Positions 32,945-45,835 of a stretch of 64,000 nt of DNA are shown piece after piece. Under the pieces are notes generated by a model that saw nothing but the letters and a program-made list of their open reading frames with translations, was not told where the DNA came from and did no database searches. The stretch is from Pseudeuparius sepicola (lineage: Eukaryota; Arthropoda; Insecta; Coleoptera; Anthribidae), in contig OY987301.1 of the NCBI GenBank assembly GCA_963920635.1, positions 44,243,820-44,307,819 on the forward strand, read 5' to 3'. Position numbers and translations under genes: made by a program. Position 1 is the stretch's first letter, and every line of letters begins with the position of its first letter.

Positions 32945-33262
32945 AGAAATATCATAAATATTATTAATTGGCAAAAACTAAATATTTTAGTAGAGCGTTC
33001 AAATTTGGCATACTTACGTAAAATTGAATAACAAACAACTTTTTCAAGTAAAACTTTTTGATATTTTAACAACTAAACCCATTTTTGGTGATATATTTTT
33101 TTAAATGTCATTTTTGACAGATAACGAAAGTCACATGACCATGTTTGAGTGGGTCATTTTTCATCTTTTTTAAAGCAAAAGGTAACCCCAAAATTAAATT
33201 TCAAAATAAAAAGTTATCAAAAATTTCCCCCTATTATGGTGCGAACTTTTTGTAGGAGACTG
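32945..33262 (-). repeat. Dispersed repeat, CAGTGTCC family, copy 4, truncated
   Basis: The complement starts CAGTCTCCTACAAAAAG beside TA (33263-33264) and follows the other copies up to the TTGGCAAAAACTAAATATTT block, then diverges. Only the first ~320 bp of the ~700-bp family are present. Its outer end lies about 20 bp from the first satellite monomer. Confidence 0.78.
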
Positions 33263-33284
33263 TAGTAGCGCACATCTTTGCCAA

Positions 33285-36200
33285 TATGCCACCGTAACCG
33301 ATTGCTACCACAAGAGACTTATGCCCTCTTGTTTTCATACGGCGGCGCCCATTGTTGCCGACTGCTACCACGAGGGGCGTATGCCCCCTTTATGACCCCT
33401 TCTTTTTTCATACGGCAGCGTCCATCGCTGCCGACTGCCACCACAAGGGGCGTATGCTCCCTTATTTTTTCATGCGATGGGCGATGGGCGCTGCCGACTG
33501 CCACCAAAAGCGGCGTATGCCGCTTCTTTTTTCATATGGCAGCGCCCAGTGCTGCCGACTGACACCATAAGGGGTGTATGCCCCCTTCTTTTTCATACGG
33601 CAGCGTCCATCGCTGCCGACTGCCACCACAAGGGGCGTATGCTCCCTTATTTTTTCATGCGATGGGCGATGGGCGCTGCCGACTGCCACCAAAAGCGGCG
33701 TATGCCGCTTCTTTTTTCATATGGCAGCGCCCAGTGCTGCCGACTGACACCATAAGGGGTGTATGCCCCCTTCTTTTTCATACGGCAGCGTCCATCGCTG
33801 CCGACTGCCACCACAAGGGGCGTATGCTCCCTTATTTTTTCATGCGATGGGCGATGGGCGCTGCCGACTGCCACCAAAAGCGGCGTATGCCGCTTCTTTT
33901 TTCATATGGCAGCGCCCAGTGCTGCCGACTGACACCATAAGGGGTGTATGCTCCCTTATTTTTTCATGCGATGGGCGATGGGCGCTGCCGACTGCCACCA
34001 AAAGCGGCGTATGCCGCTTCTTTTTTCATATGGCAGCGCCCAGTGCTGCCGACTGACACCATAAGGGGTGTATGCCCCCTTCTTTTTCATACGGCAGCGT
34101 CCATCGCTGCCGACTGCCACCACAAGGGGCGTATGCTCCCTTATTTTTTCATGCGATGGGCGATGGGCGCTGCCGACTGCCACCAAAAGCGGCGTATGCC
34201 GCTTCTTTTTTCATATGGCAGCGCCCAGTGCTGCCGACTGACACCATAAGGGGTGTATGCCCCCTTCTTTTTCATACGGCAGCGTCCATCGCTGCCGACT
34301 GCCACCACAAGGGGCGTATGCTCCCTTATTTTTTCATGCGATGGGCGATGGGCGCTGCCGACTGCCACCAAAAGCGGCGTATGCCGCTTCTTTTTTCATA
34401 TGGCAGCGCCCAGTGCTGCCGACTGACACCATAAGGGGTGTATGCCCCCTTCTTTTTCATACGGCAGCGTCCATCGCTGCCGACTGCCACCACAAGGGGC
34501 GTATGCTCCCTTATTTTTTCATGCGATGGGCGATGGGCGCTGCCGACTGCCACCAAAAGCGGCGTATGCCGCTTCTTTTTTCATATGGCAGCGCCCAGTG
34601 CTGCCGACTGACACCATAAGGGGTGTATGCCCCCTTCTTTTTCATACGGCAGCGTCCATCGCTGCCGACTGCCACCACAAGGGGCGTATGCTCCCTTATT
34701 TTTTCATGCGATGGGCGATGGGCGCTGCCGACTGCCACCAAAAGCGGCGTATGCCGCTTCTTTTTTCATATGGCAGCGCCCAGTGCTGCCGACTGACACC
34801 ATAAGGGGTGTATGCCCCCTTCTTTTTCATACGGCAGCGTCCATCGCTGCCGACTGCCACCACAAGGGGCGTATGCTCCCTTATTTTTTCATGCGATGGG
34901 CGATGGGCGCTGCCGACTGCCACCAAAAGCGGCGTATGCCGCTTCTTTTTTCATATGGCAGCGCCCAGTGCTGCCGACTGACACCATAAGGGGTGTATGC
35001 CCCCTTCTTTTTCATACGGCAGCGTCCATCGCTGCCGACTGCCACCACAAGGGGCGTATGCTCCCTTATTTTTTCATGCGATGGGCGATGGGCGCTGCCG
35101 ACTGCCACCAAAAGCGGCGTATGCCGCTTCTTTTTTCATATGGCAGCGCCCAGTGCTGCCGACTGACACCATAAGGGGTGTATGCTCCCTTATTTTTTCA
35201 TGCGATGGGCGATGGGCGCTGCCGACTGCCACCAAAAGCGGCGTATGCCGCTTCTTTTTTCATATGGCAGCGCCCAGTGCTGCCGACTGACACCATAAGG
35301 GGTGTATGCCCCCTTCTTTTTCATACGGCAGCGTCCATCGCTGCCGACTGCCACCACAAGGGGCGTATGCTCCCTTATTTTTTCATGCGATGGGCGATGG
35401 GCGCTGCCGACTGCCACCAAAAGCGGCGTATGCCGCTTCTTTTTTCATATGGCAGCGCCCAGTGCTGCCGACTGACACCATAAGGGGTGTATGCCCCCTT
35501 CTTTTTCATACGGCAGCGTCCATCGCTGCCGACTGCCACCACAAGGGGCGTATGCTCCCTTATTTTTTCATGCGATGGGCGATGGGCGCTGCCGACTGCC
35601 ACCAAAAGCGGCGTATGCCGCTTCTTTTTTCATATGGCAGCGCCCAGTGCTGCCGACTGACACCATAAGGGGTGTATGCTCCCTTATTTTTTCATGCGAT
35701 GGGCGATGGGCGCTGCCGACTGCCACCAAAAGCGGCGTATGCCGCTTCTTTTTTCATATGGCAGCGCCCAGTGCTGCCGACTGACACCATAAGGGGTGTA
35801 TGCCCCCTTCTTTTTCATACGGCAGCGTCCATCGCTGCCGACTGCCACCACAAGGGGCGTATGCTCCCTTATTTTTTCATGCGATGGGCGATGGGCGCTG
35901 CCGACTGCCACCAAAAGCGGCGTATGCCGCTTCTTTTTTCATATGGCAGCGCCCAGTGCTGCCGACTGACACCATAAGGGGTGTATGCCCCCTTCTTTTT
36001 CATACGGCAGCGTCCATCGCTGCCGACTGCCACCACAAGGGGCGTATGCTCCCTTATTTTTTCATGCGATGGGCGATGGGCGCTGCCGACTGCCACCAAA
36101 AGCGGCGTATGCCGCTTCTTTTTTCATATGGCAGCGCCCAGTGCTGCCGACTGACACCATAAGGGGTGTATGCCCCCTTCTTTTTCATACGGCAGCGTCC

Positions 36201-39178
36201 ATCGCTGCCGACTGCCACCACAAGGGGCGTATGCTCCCTTATTTTTTCATGCGATGGGCGATGGGCGCTGCCGACTGCCACCAAAAGCGGCGTATGCCGC
36301 TTCTTTTTTCATATGGCAGCGCCCAGTGCTGCCGACTGACACCATAAGGGGTGTATGCCCCCTTCTTTTTCATACGGCAGCGTCCATCGCTGCCGACTGC
36401 CACCACAAGGGGCGTATGCTCCCTTATTTTTTCATGCGATGGGCGATGGGCGCTGCCGACTGCCACCAAAAGCGGCGTATGCCGCTTCTTTTTTCATATG
36501 GCAGCGCCCAGTGCTGCCGACTGACACCATAAGGGGTGTATGCCCCCTTCTTTTTCATACGGCAGCGTCCATCGCTGCCGACTGCCACCACAAGGGGCGT
36601 ATGCTCCCTTATTTTTTCATGCGATGGGCGATGGGCGCTGCCGACTGCCACCAAAAGCGGCGTATGCCGCTTCTTTTTTCATATGGCAGCGCCCAGTGCT
36701 GCCGACTGACACCATAAGGGGTGTATGCCCCCTTCTTTTTCATACGGCAGCGTCCATCGCTGCCGACTGCCACCACAAGGGGCGTATGCTCCCTTATTTT
36801 TTCATGCGATGGGCGATGGGCGCTGCCGACTGCCACCAAAAGCGGCGTATGCCGCTTCTTTTTTCATATGGCAGCGCCCAGTGCTGCCGACTGACACCAT
36901 AAGGGGTGTATGCCCCCTTCTTTTTCATACGGCAGCGTCCATCGCTGCCGACTGCCACCACAAGGGGCGTATGCTCCCTTATTTTTTCATGCGATGGGCG
37001 ATGGGCGCTGCCGACTGCCACCAAAAGCGGCGTATGCCGCTTCTTTTTTCATATGGCAGCGCCCAGTGCTGCCGACTGACACCATAAGGGGTGTATGCCC
37101 CCTTCTTTTTCATACGGCAGCGTCCATCGCTGCCGACTGCCACCACAAGGGGCGTATGCTCCCTTATTTTTTCATGCGATGGGCGATGGGCGCTGCCGAC
37201 TGCCACCAAAAGCGGCGTATGCCGCTTCTTTTTTCATATGGCAGCGCCCAGTGCTGCCGACTGACACCATAAGGGGTGTATGCCCCCTTCTTTTTCATAC
37301 GGCAGCGTCCATCGCTGCCGACTGCCACCACAAGGGGCGTATGCTCCCTTATTTTTTCATGCGATGGGCGATGGGCGCTGCCGACTGCCACCAAAAGCGG
37401 CGTATGCCGCTTCTTTTTTCATATGGCAGCGCCCAGTGCTGCCGACTGACACCATAAGGGGTGTATGCCCCCTTCTTTTTCATACGGCAGCGTCCATCGC
37501 TGCCGACTGCCACCACAAGGGGCGTATGCTCCCTTATTTTTTCATGCGATGGGCGATGGGCGCTGCCGACTGCCACCAAAAGCGGCGTATGCCGCTTCTT
37601 TTTTCATATGGCAGCGCCCCGTGCTGCCGACTGACACCATAAGGGGTGTATGCCCCCTTCTTTTTCATACGGCAGCGTCCATCGCTGCCGACTGCCACCA
37701 CAAGGGGCGTATGCTCCCTTATTTTTTCATGCGATGGGCGATGGGCGCTGCCGACTGCCACCAAAAGCGGCGTATGCCGCTTCTTTTTTCATATGGCAGC
37801 GCCCAGTGCTGCCGACTGACACCATAAGGGGTGTATGCCCCCTTCTTTTTCATACGGCAGCGTCCATCGCTGCCGACTGCCACCACAAGGGGCGTATGCT
37901 TCCTTATTTTTTCATGCGATGGGCGATGGGCGCTGCCGACTGCCACCAAAAGCGGCGTATGCCGCTTCTTTTTTCATATGGCAGCGCCCAGTGCTGCCGA
38001 CTGACACCATAAGGGGTGTATGCCCCCTTCTTTTTCATACGGCAGCGTCCATCGCTGCCGACTGCCACCACAAGGGGCGTATGCTCCCTTATTTTTTCAT
38101 GCGATGGGCGATGGGCGCTGCCGACTGCCACCAAAAGCGGCGTATGCCGCTTCTTTTTTCATATGGCAGCGCCCAGTGCTGCCGACTGACACCATAAGGG
38201 GTGTATGCCCCCTTCTTTTTCATACGGCAGCGTCCATCGCTGCCGACTGCCACCACAAGGGGCGTATGCTCCCTTATTTTTTCATGCGATGGGCGATGGG
38301 CGCTGCCGACTGCCACCAAAAGCGGCGTATGCCGCTTCTTTTTTCATATGGCAGCGCCCAGTGCTGCCGACTGACACCATAAGGGGTGTATGCCCCCTTC
38401 TTTTTCATACGGCAGCGTCCATCGCTGCCGACTGCCACCACAAGGGGCGTATGCTCCCTTATTTTTTCATGCGATGGGCGATGGGCGCTGCCGACTGCCA
38501 CCAAAAGCGGCGTATGCCGCTTCTTTTTTCATATGGCAGCGCCCAGTGCTGCCGACTGACACCATAAGGGGTGTATGCCCCCTTCTTTTTCATACGGCAG
38601 CGTCCATCGCTGCCGACTGCCACCACAAGGGGCGTATGCTCCCTTATTTTTTCATGCGATGGGCGATGGGCGCTGCCGACTGCCACCAAAAGCGGCGTAT
38701 GCCGCTTCTTTTTTCATATGGCAGCGCCCAGTGCTGCCGACTGACACCATAAGGGGTGTATGCCCCCTTCTTTTTCATACGGCAGCGTCCATCGCTGCCG
38801 ACTGCCACCACAAGGGGCGTATGCTCCCTTATTTTTTCATGCGATGGGCGATGGGCGCTGCCGACTGCCACCAAAAGCGGCGTATGCCGCTTCTTTTTTC
38901 ATATGGCAGCGCCCAGTGCTGCCGACTGACACCATAAGGGGTGTATGCCCCCTTCTTTTTCATACGGCAGCGTCCATCGCTGCCGACTGCCACCACAAGG
39001 GGCGTATGCTCCCTTATTTTTTCATGCGATGGGCGATGGGCGCTGCCGACTGCCACCAAAAGCGGCGTATGCCGCTTCTTTTTTCATATGGCAGCGCCCA
39101 GTGCTGCCGACTGACACCATAAGGGGTGTATGCCCCCTTCTTTTTCATACGGCAGCGCCCATCGCTGCCGACTGCCAC
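33285..39178 (+). repeat. Satellite array, 185-bp higher-order unit of three ~62-bp monomers
   Basis: After two degenerate monomers (33285-33428) the array repeats a 185-bp unit containing three related monomers (A: GGCAGCGTCCATCGCTGCC; B: AAAAGCGGCGTATGCCGCTT; C: ACACCATAAGGGGTGTATGC). By position there are 28 full units plus three shortened 124-bp units (around 33944, 35178, 35672) lacking one monomer's worth of sequence at the same C-to-A junction. Units are almost identical; I noticed single changes near 37620 and 37901. Each monomer has a T-tract and one or two short dyads. The many 120- and 76-codon open frames on both strands are products of the repeat, not genes. The array ends with a truncated monomer. 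Confidence 0.95.
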
Positions 39179-39180
39179 TA

Positions 39181-39481
39181 TATCAAAAACTTTTACTTAG
39201 AATTAAAAGATGTGTCCGATTGTCACTTTTCAAACAAATCAGCCAACTTCGATTTTTTTATTGCCAAGTGTGAAACTACTTTGTTTTTAAAAATATGAAA
39301 AACATTTATTTAGGAAAGTTGTTTAGAATTGTCCGATTGTAACTTTTCGAGCAAATCGGCCGACTTTGATTCAAATAGGTAAAATATTTTAAAAAATCAT
39401 AGTCCGCCGATTTGCTTGAAAAGTTACAATCGGACACGTCTTTTAATCTTAAACAACTTTTCTAAGTAAAAGTTTTTGATA
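39181..39481. mobile_element. 301-bp foldback MITE abutting the satellite
   Basis: Ends TATCAAAAACTTTTACTTAG and its complement are perfect over ~20 bp. The motif TCCGATTGT.ACTTTTC....CAAATC occurs three times (39209 and 39330 direct, ~39400 inverted). It starts within a few bases of the last satellite monomer. Confidence 0.78.
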
Positions 39482-39489
39482 TACTTATT

Positions 39490-42010
39490 TAAAAATAAAG
39501 GTAGTTTATTCTTGATGGTATTTCATGTCTTTATATTTTTTGGGCACCCTGTATAAAAAAAAATCAAAATTCTTTCCGTACACTATATTTTTTCGAGAAG
39601 CAGAAACTTTTATTAAGAATGACTTTTTGTCGAAAAATGAAATTTTTAGTCCATTTGTCCTCTTGGGGACTCCATCCGCGGACACGGACACACTGTATAT
39701 ATATTTCAAATCACTTCCTTTTTACATTACGTCAGTCTTAAGTACATGCGGTTTATAAGCAATTCATTGGTGAGAACTGTGTCAGAACTGCATTAGAATG
39801 TAGGTATATATCTTCACTTTACGTACAATTTATCATGCGTGGAGAATTATGTAGATTTCCTATTTTTTGTCTTGTCAGATGTAGGCAACAGTTTCGGGAT
39901 CGTTAGCCGCGTGAAATCGAACGAAACCATAGGAAATGCTAAGAAAGTAATGGAGAGTGGAACGGGGAAGCTGTGCCGTTTTTATCTCTGGCGATAAAAC
40001 CGTTTTATGCCTTAACAATGTTAATGCTTAGGTAATTAACATATAACTCGGAGATTAGAAATTACATATAAACTATTTATACTGTCTTCACGGAGCGACA
40101 TCGAAAAATAATGTAGGTTTAAACGACAAGAAACATTCGAGTCTGATTTTCATATTCTGAGAATAATTTTTGCTTGCTCTCAAACCAAATAGGTCAAATC
40201 TAGTTGTTATTAGGCAGTAGTGGGAATTAAAGTTACCCTACATATACCTTGTGACTTGTGACATTTTCAATTTTATGCATTGGCTATGCAAAAAAAAAAC
40301 AAACAGTATATCACTGTAGGTTAACAATCAGTTGCTGATTCATAGAAAATCATATGCAGTCCTCCTGTCCCTAAAATTCAATGAAACCGAAATGATATAT
40401 GTATATTATACCAGTTAGCACCCAGTACCGTTGGCCCACAAATTAGAGACAAAGAGAACGCGGCATTGTCGTCTGGCCCGGCCATGTATCTGGGTCACAA
40501 AGCCGCGAATTCGGCTGTACCGATACGACTTAATAACAATAAGACCACCGAGGTAACTGTAAACTATTAAATTACCATTTGGAAGGGCATTAAAACAGTG
40601 TAAATTTGTCACCCAGTTCTAATAACTTGGTGATTATTACCTACCAAAGTTATGAGTAGTTGTAAGAAATTGATGGGATTGCTCAACTAAACAATAATTA
40701 TGTGCGGAGGAAATATTTTCGGTGATAATTTGTAATTTGTAAATGAATGCTAACGAGTCCCAAATATCCGAAGGCACGCTCTGCATCATCGATTTGTAAA
40801 GGGGCCTAATGAATGTTATGCGGAACTTATCACGTAATTAGCAATTGGGTCATTTAATTACAGCATCCATCTTCCTTAATATTACGACAGAATCTGTATG
40901 ACAATTTTGGAGAAGCCATGAAATGAAGATTTGTTTACTAGAGCATTCTCATTTATGGGCCGCTCCCCCCGACGAAAATAAAAAAAAAATAGGCGTTAAT
41001 ATTTTAAATTCTAAATAATTAAAAAAAAAATAGATAATAATGTACTGTAACGAAAAATGCCTCTAAAGTTGTTATATCAGCTTTCAAAAAACATGTCTGC
41101 ACTGTTTTCTAACCTACTCAAAAGATTTAGCAGATAAATTTTAAGTTTGGGTATTCTACTTTAGGGCCTCATTTCCTTTTAGTTTCCATTGTTTTCTGTG
41201 TAGAGCTTCCATCAGTTTCTAGAAATTTGCTAGAACTTTGATTTGTGTAATTCGGCCATTGGCCAGGAATATTCTAGAGTAGTCTCCAGGCTTCCATATA
41301 AATTAATATAAGCCCTGGGAATTGGGCCTGAAGAAGATAGGAAGGTTATAACGCGATTTTAGTGCGATTTTTGGTTTTATCGTGGCTCATACCCTTGATT
41401 TATATTTAAATTGTTTTCCATTGTTATTTGTAGAAAAAATCATTGAAGTATTTGTGTCATTAGTAAATTATAAAGTAGAAAAATGAATTAATGTGCCTAA
41501 CTTTTTCCAGTAAACTTTCGATTTCAGTTAAAAATCTAAAATATTTAATGGAGGTGAAATAACATTTTAGGTATATTCTAAAAACTGAAAACCCCTTAAA
41601 CATCTTAAAAATAGGGAAAAAATAAAAACATGGAAATTTAGGAGAAATGCGTTTGGCCTAATATCCGTTTTTACCAATGACGTTGACGTAAAATCAAGTA
41701 CTTTCTCATATTTTCTAAAAAAATTTCTTACAAAATATTTCTATTAGCAATTATTGTATTCTTCTCATAGTCCAGTAATCCAGTAATAGTGCGTCTGTGT
41801 GACTGATACGATCTCAATATAGTTTACTCGGTAACCGATCTAAACGAAAAAAACCCATGCCTCGTCTACCACATATTAATATAATGAACAAGTGTGCTTA
41901 CTCATAGTAATATCAAAGTCTAGAGAATATACTAGCTCTATACTTTGCTAATATCTTGGATTATTATGTTCGAATAAAGACGCAATAGAGCGAATGAAAA
42001 GCATGCGGGA
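39490..42010. other. Unassigned DNA with solo element ends
   Basis: GGGCACCCTGTATA (about 39541) and GGACACACTGTATA (about 39684) are two right-end-like termini without partners. The rest is AT-rich with no recognisable gene. Confidence 0.45.
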
Positions 42011-42013
42011 ATA

Positions 42014-43470
42014 GTGTTATTATACCGGGAGTCTATTGAAAAAATTTCCCTTTTTGATGGGCTAGCTTTGTGTAAAAACACATCCGAGATCCATGGTATA
42101 CTATCTGAGATATTGTTGAATAACCCGAAACTTCTTCGGCTTGTAACATTTTTATTTCAAGAGTTCCCGAAAAAGTTTATTCAAAAAATATGTTGGCAAA
42201 ACTTATTGATTTAAGCCTACTCTTATCAGAATTTGGAAAAATGCCGCGGTTTAGTGGGTGCTCTTTAGAATTTAAAAAAGTTACTCAATTATAGCAGGCC
42301 TTTAGTAAAATCAAACCACTATTTCAAAATGGGGACTGTACCGATGTAAATAATTACAGGCACATTGCACTCTGTCCCACGTTATCGAAAATATTTGAGT
42401 ATGATTATTTAGGCAGACTAAATACATTCCTGTCTAGTTCAAAGGTGATATCCGATAGCCAGTTCGGTTTCCCACACGGGCTCAGCACAGTCGACGCAAT
42501 TAACAATTTCATGATATTCCACGATAATTATTAGAAAACCGCGAATACCCTATTGGCATTTCTGTGATTTGTCAAAAGCGTTCGATTGTGTCGATCATGA
42601 ATGTCTGTTGAAAAAGGCGGAGAAAAATGGCATTATGCCATTAAATACCACTGAAATTACCATATGATTTCCGCAAGGATCTATTCTTGGACCTATTCTG
42701 TTTTTGCTATACATCAATGATATAAGATATAACATTGTCACTTAATTTTGTGACATATCTTTATTTTTCACTCTTAGTGCCTGATTCAGGAAGTGTCGAA
42801 GACAACGGTAATATTAACCGAAGACTGCTCTATGAGTGGTTGAATAAGAGTTCTTTAGGTATATATTTATATTAATGCAAGTAAAACAACTTGCATACAT
42901 TTTCATAAATTATCAAAACAAGAGAAACGCAAATATTTCTCTGGCCATTAATAATATTTTGTCACAAATGCGAAATTCTTGGGCTTACTGATCCACGATT
43001 GTCTTAACTCGAAAGATCACTGTCGGAGCTTAATCTCAAAACTAAATTCATTTTGCTATATGTTCTAGAATTTCCTCATGTATTAACAATTAATTTGTAT
43101 ATACCACGCGCACAAGTAGTATATATCGCCGCTGAGGTATGCAGAGTGTTTCTGAGGCATTTCTTGTGCCGCTGCGGATGTTTTTATTTCTCAAAAGAGA
43201 ATAATTGTTACATGCATTACTGGATTAGGCCGACGCCACAGCTGGCGTTTAAAAAATTTAAAATTATGACATTACCATCAATTTTTATTTTTGAGATTTG
43301 TTCACATCTGATACTCTCTCAAGAAAGGAATTCAGGCTACCCCAGTACAGGTCTCGAATTGGCAGACAATCCCCATCATTCGTGGGTCCCAGGTTTTATA
43401 ATAAGTTGAGTGCTGAAATTAAATCTGCCCCACACTCGGTGTTTTTAAAAATAAATTAAGGTTTTTTTTA
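42014..43470 (+). pseudogene. Non-LTR retrotransposon reverse-transcriptase remnant
   Basis: Translations in shifting frames give the ordered RT blocks of a jockey/CR1-type LINE ORF2: LFQNGDCTDVNNYR.IALCP.LSKIFE (from ~42330), SDSQFGF..GLSTVDAI (~42450), FCDLSKAFDCVDHECLLKKA (~42560, with the first catalytic aspartate), PQGSILGPILFLLYINDI (~42668), a degraded F-A-D-D box reading FCDISLFF (~42750), then LGLLI.D...SKDHC...ISKLNSFCY (~42980) and a C-terminal domain to ~43450. Several stops and frameshifts and the broken active site show it is dead. Endonuclease and ORF1 are not recognisable upstream. Confidence 0.8.
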
Positions 43471-45472
43471 TCGAGCAAGACATTTTATAGTTTTGATGAA
43501 TTTATATAATTTAAAATTATTGATTTATACAGGGTGATTCAGTCATGATGTAAAAAATTTTAAAGGTTTAGTAAAAAGGAAAGTGCGAAATAATTTGTTT
43601 TCTCGAAGTTTAAAACGTGGGGCAAACGAACCTTAATACCCGAGTAACTCAACTCTTCTGCTTCAATGTAACCGTCAAGGTTGGCACAGGAGAACTATGT
43701 TGTTGCTACATTTCAATAAATTTTTTTTGTGGAAGGTGAAACTGAAGAAATAAGAAATACCTACCTTTCATCTGCAATATTGGTGTATTCAGTCTTGATT
43801 CTTCAAACTTCAAACATCTTAAGACAATGTTGTATTCGGATCATAAACACCCAGTGTATTTGCTTGAGGTCTTTCCGCTAATTTCCGCACACACATTATT
43901 TTTTTATTGTTTTTTTCTAACCGACAAAACAACCTGACAGTGGTTATTATGACATGATTTCTTAGTTTACTGACTGGCCGGCCACTGGACATTGACAGCG
44001 TTGGCTGTCAGAGACTTAGCGCATCATATGCACCGGTAATTCAATTATTACAGATTGCTTCTATCCGGAAAAGTCGGCCCTGGCCGCAAATGGCAACGAA
44101 GACAAAATAATAGTATCTAATTGCCCCCCTCCCCCGTATACAAGCATTCAGTTGCTTCTGGGATGCTCCTAGTTTGGAGTTATTGTGAGAGTGAGAATTA
44201 TTATTATTATTACCTTTCTAAAAATTGGCGTAGGGGCATAATAATATAATATGAATACATTTTGTTAATAACTGTTTTTCGATATTTTCAAGGCAAACCT
44301 GGTTTTTCTCAATTTTTAATTTGAAATGTCATTTGACGGGCATGGGCTGTGACGTGACAACTCTCTTTAGACTAAATCAGATTTTCTAAAAATCTAATAT
44401 TAAAAATTTGTCCCATTTGGTGCAAACATTATGAATAGAACTGTATAATGTAGTATTTACTTTGACGTTTTTCATAATGTTTTGCGAACATTCTGCGTGA
44501 AAATAAAGTTCTAATCTAATCTAGCCTGATCTATATCCAGTGTTCTGTAGAACTGGTGCGTCCTACTACTAAAAGAACTAACTAAAGGAAGGCACTAGTG
44601 GCACTAGCCAAAAATTAAACGCGCGGGTTGAATAATTGTTGAGAAAAGAATATGGTGGCGTACAAATTTCTTTCACGTGCCATGATTTTGTATTTGTGTA
44701 TACTTTTTCATTACAAACAATTTTCATACCATTTTTATCAACGACGCAAAATAAGGGTACTTTAATCTTGTGTCGCGTTTTTGACTCCCCCTCGTATACC
44801 TCGATATCTGCCTGGCGATTTTCACGCCCTATTTTGGTTTCAGGATATGCCAATGTAGCACCGCAGTCGGTTATTTATTTCGGCGCAGAGTAAAAAAATC
44901 TCATTTGTTCCGTCCATTTTGCCGGCCACTGTCAATTACACACTTCAAAATAGGTATTAATTATTATTTATAGCAAAAAGCAATTTTGAAAAATTTTATA
45001 TTATCTTACTTATTTTGAGTTCTTCAGAAAAAAATAACTTCATAGGTGGGCTTCGGGGGTTTAGCTTTACCCCTGGTAACATTTTTTACTATGCTTTACT
45101 ATATTTTATATATTTAGGTACTATATTTTGTTTTTTGAGAAAAAATATGACGATTTTTTTAATAGGTATGCCTTGAACAACAATAGCAGCTTCTGTCAGT
45201 TAAGTAAATCGATAACTGTTTGTAGTTTATTTAACCGAACTTTCAAAACGTTTCGCCAAGCCTTCAATATTTGAATTTTTTTAAATAAATCTGGCTAGCA
45301 CAAGGGAGATGTAGTGTTTGTGATATATCGATTGAAAGTGCGTAAAATGGGTTATTTTTAACATCATGGCTTGCCATAATAGTATAATTTTTTTTAAGTG
45401 CCAAGGGGGCAGCCACTAATCCGCTACATTTTTCCTGATAGAGTAGACTTAAATCAATAAGTTGGCATGGTA
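43471..45472. other. Mostly unassigned DNA with a solo mariner-like left end
   Basis: CAGGGTGATTCAGTCATGATG at 43530, next to TA, resembles left ends at 51986 and 57384; no right end found. Apart from the ORF at 44578-44874 nothing is recognised. Confidence 0.45.
44578..44874 (-). CDS. Unidentified coding-like open frame, possible exon
   Basis: The minus strand is open for 98 codons between stops, with a protein-like composition rich in charged residues (for example ETKIGRENRQADIEVYEGES and KTRHKIKVPLFCVVDKNG). No ATG begins the frame; the first usable codon is a TTG at 44851-44853, so if real it would be an internal or terminal exon or a frameshifted gene. In another frame an ATG at about 44921 opens 25 codons (MDGTNEIFLLCAEINNRLRC) just upstream, compatible with a frameshift. 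I do not recognise a family. Confidence 0.22.
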   Translation of the reverse strand: MTDCGATLAYPETKIGRENRQADIEVYEGESKTRHKIKVPLFCVVDKNGMKIVCNEKVYTNTKSWHVKEICTPPYSFLNNYSTRAFNFWLVPLVPSFS

Positions 45473-45474
45473 TA

Positions 45475-45833
45475 CAGCGTGATCAGTTAAGGGCGGCCCT
45501 CGGCCGTTTCTCGGGAACTATCCAAGCTAGAAAGATGCGGTAAAAAAATTGTTTATAAACGTGACCCAAATAATTTCAATGAAAATGTTTTCAAGTTCCT
45601 TCATTTGCCGCCAGGGGGCGAATTTGCCAAGTTGTTGTATAAAACTGTCTTCTGCTCCACAAATCGTCTACCTTATCTGGACCTGAAATAGGAAACGAAC
45701 GAACGGCAAACGAAATAACTTGAAAACATTTTCATTGAAATTATTTGGGTCACTTTTATTAATTTTTTACCATCTTTCTAGCTTGCATAGTTCCCGAGAA
45801 ATGGCCGAGGGCCGCCCTTAACTGATCACGCTG
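45475..45833. mobile_element. 359-bp inverted-repeat MITE
   Basis: Left end CAGCGTGATCAGTTAAGGGC and right end GCCCTTAACTGATCACGCTG are exactly inverted, flanked by TA (45473-45474, 45834-45835). Arms of ~140 bp include GGCCGAGGGCCGCCC and CATTTTCATTGAAATTATTT. Non-coding. Confidence 0.93.
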
Positions 45834-45835
45834 TA

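Noticed and set aside
33285..39178. Could the regular array be a CRISPR array?
   Set aside because: There are no unique spacers: the whole 185-bp unit repeats almost identically, and the genome is eukaryotic with no cas genes.
33278..39298. Dozens of overlapping 76-, 97-, 101- and 120-codon open frames on both strands.
   Set aside because: They recur exactly every 185 bp, exist on both strands at once and start at the same repeat word. They are products of the satellite sequence, not genes.
42014..42214. 66-codon frame as an independent gene.
   Set aside because: It lies just upstream of, and appears to belong to, the decayed reverse-transcriptase remnant.
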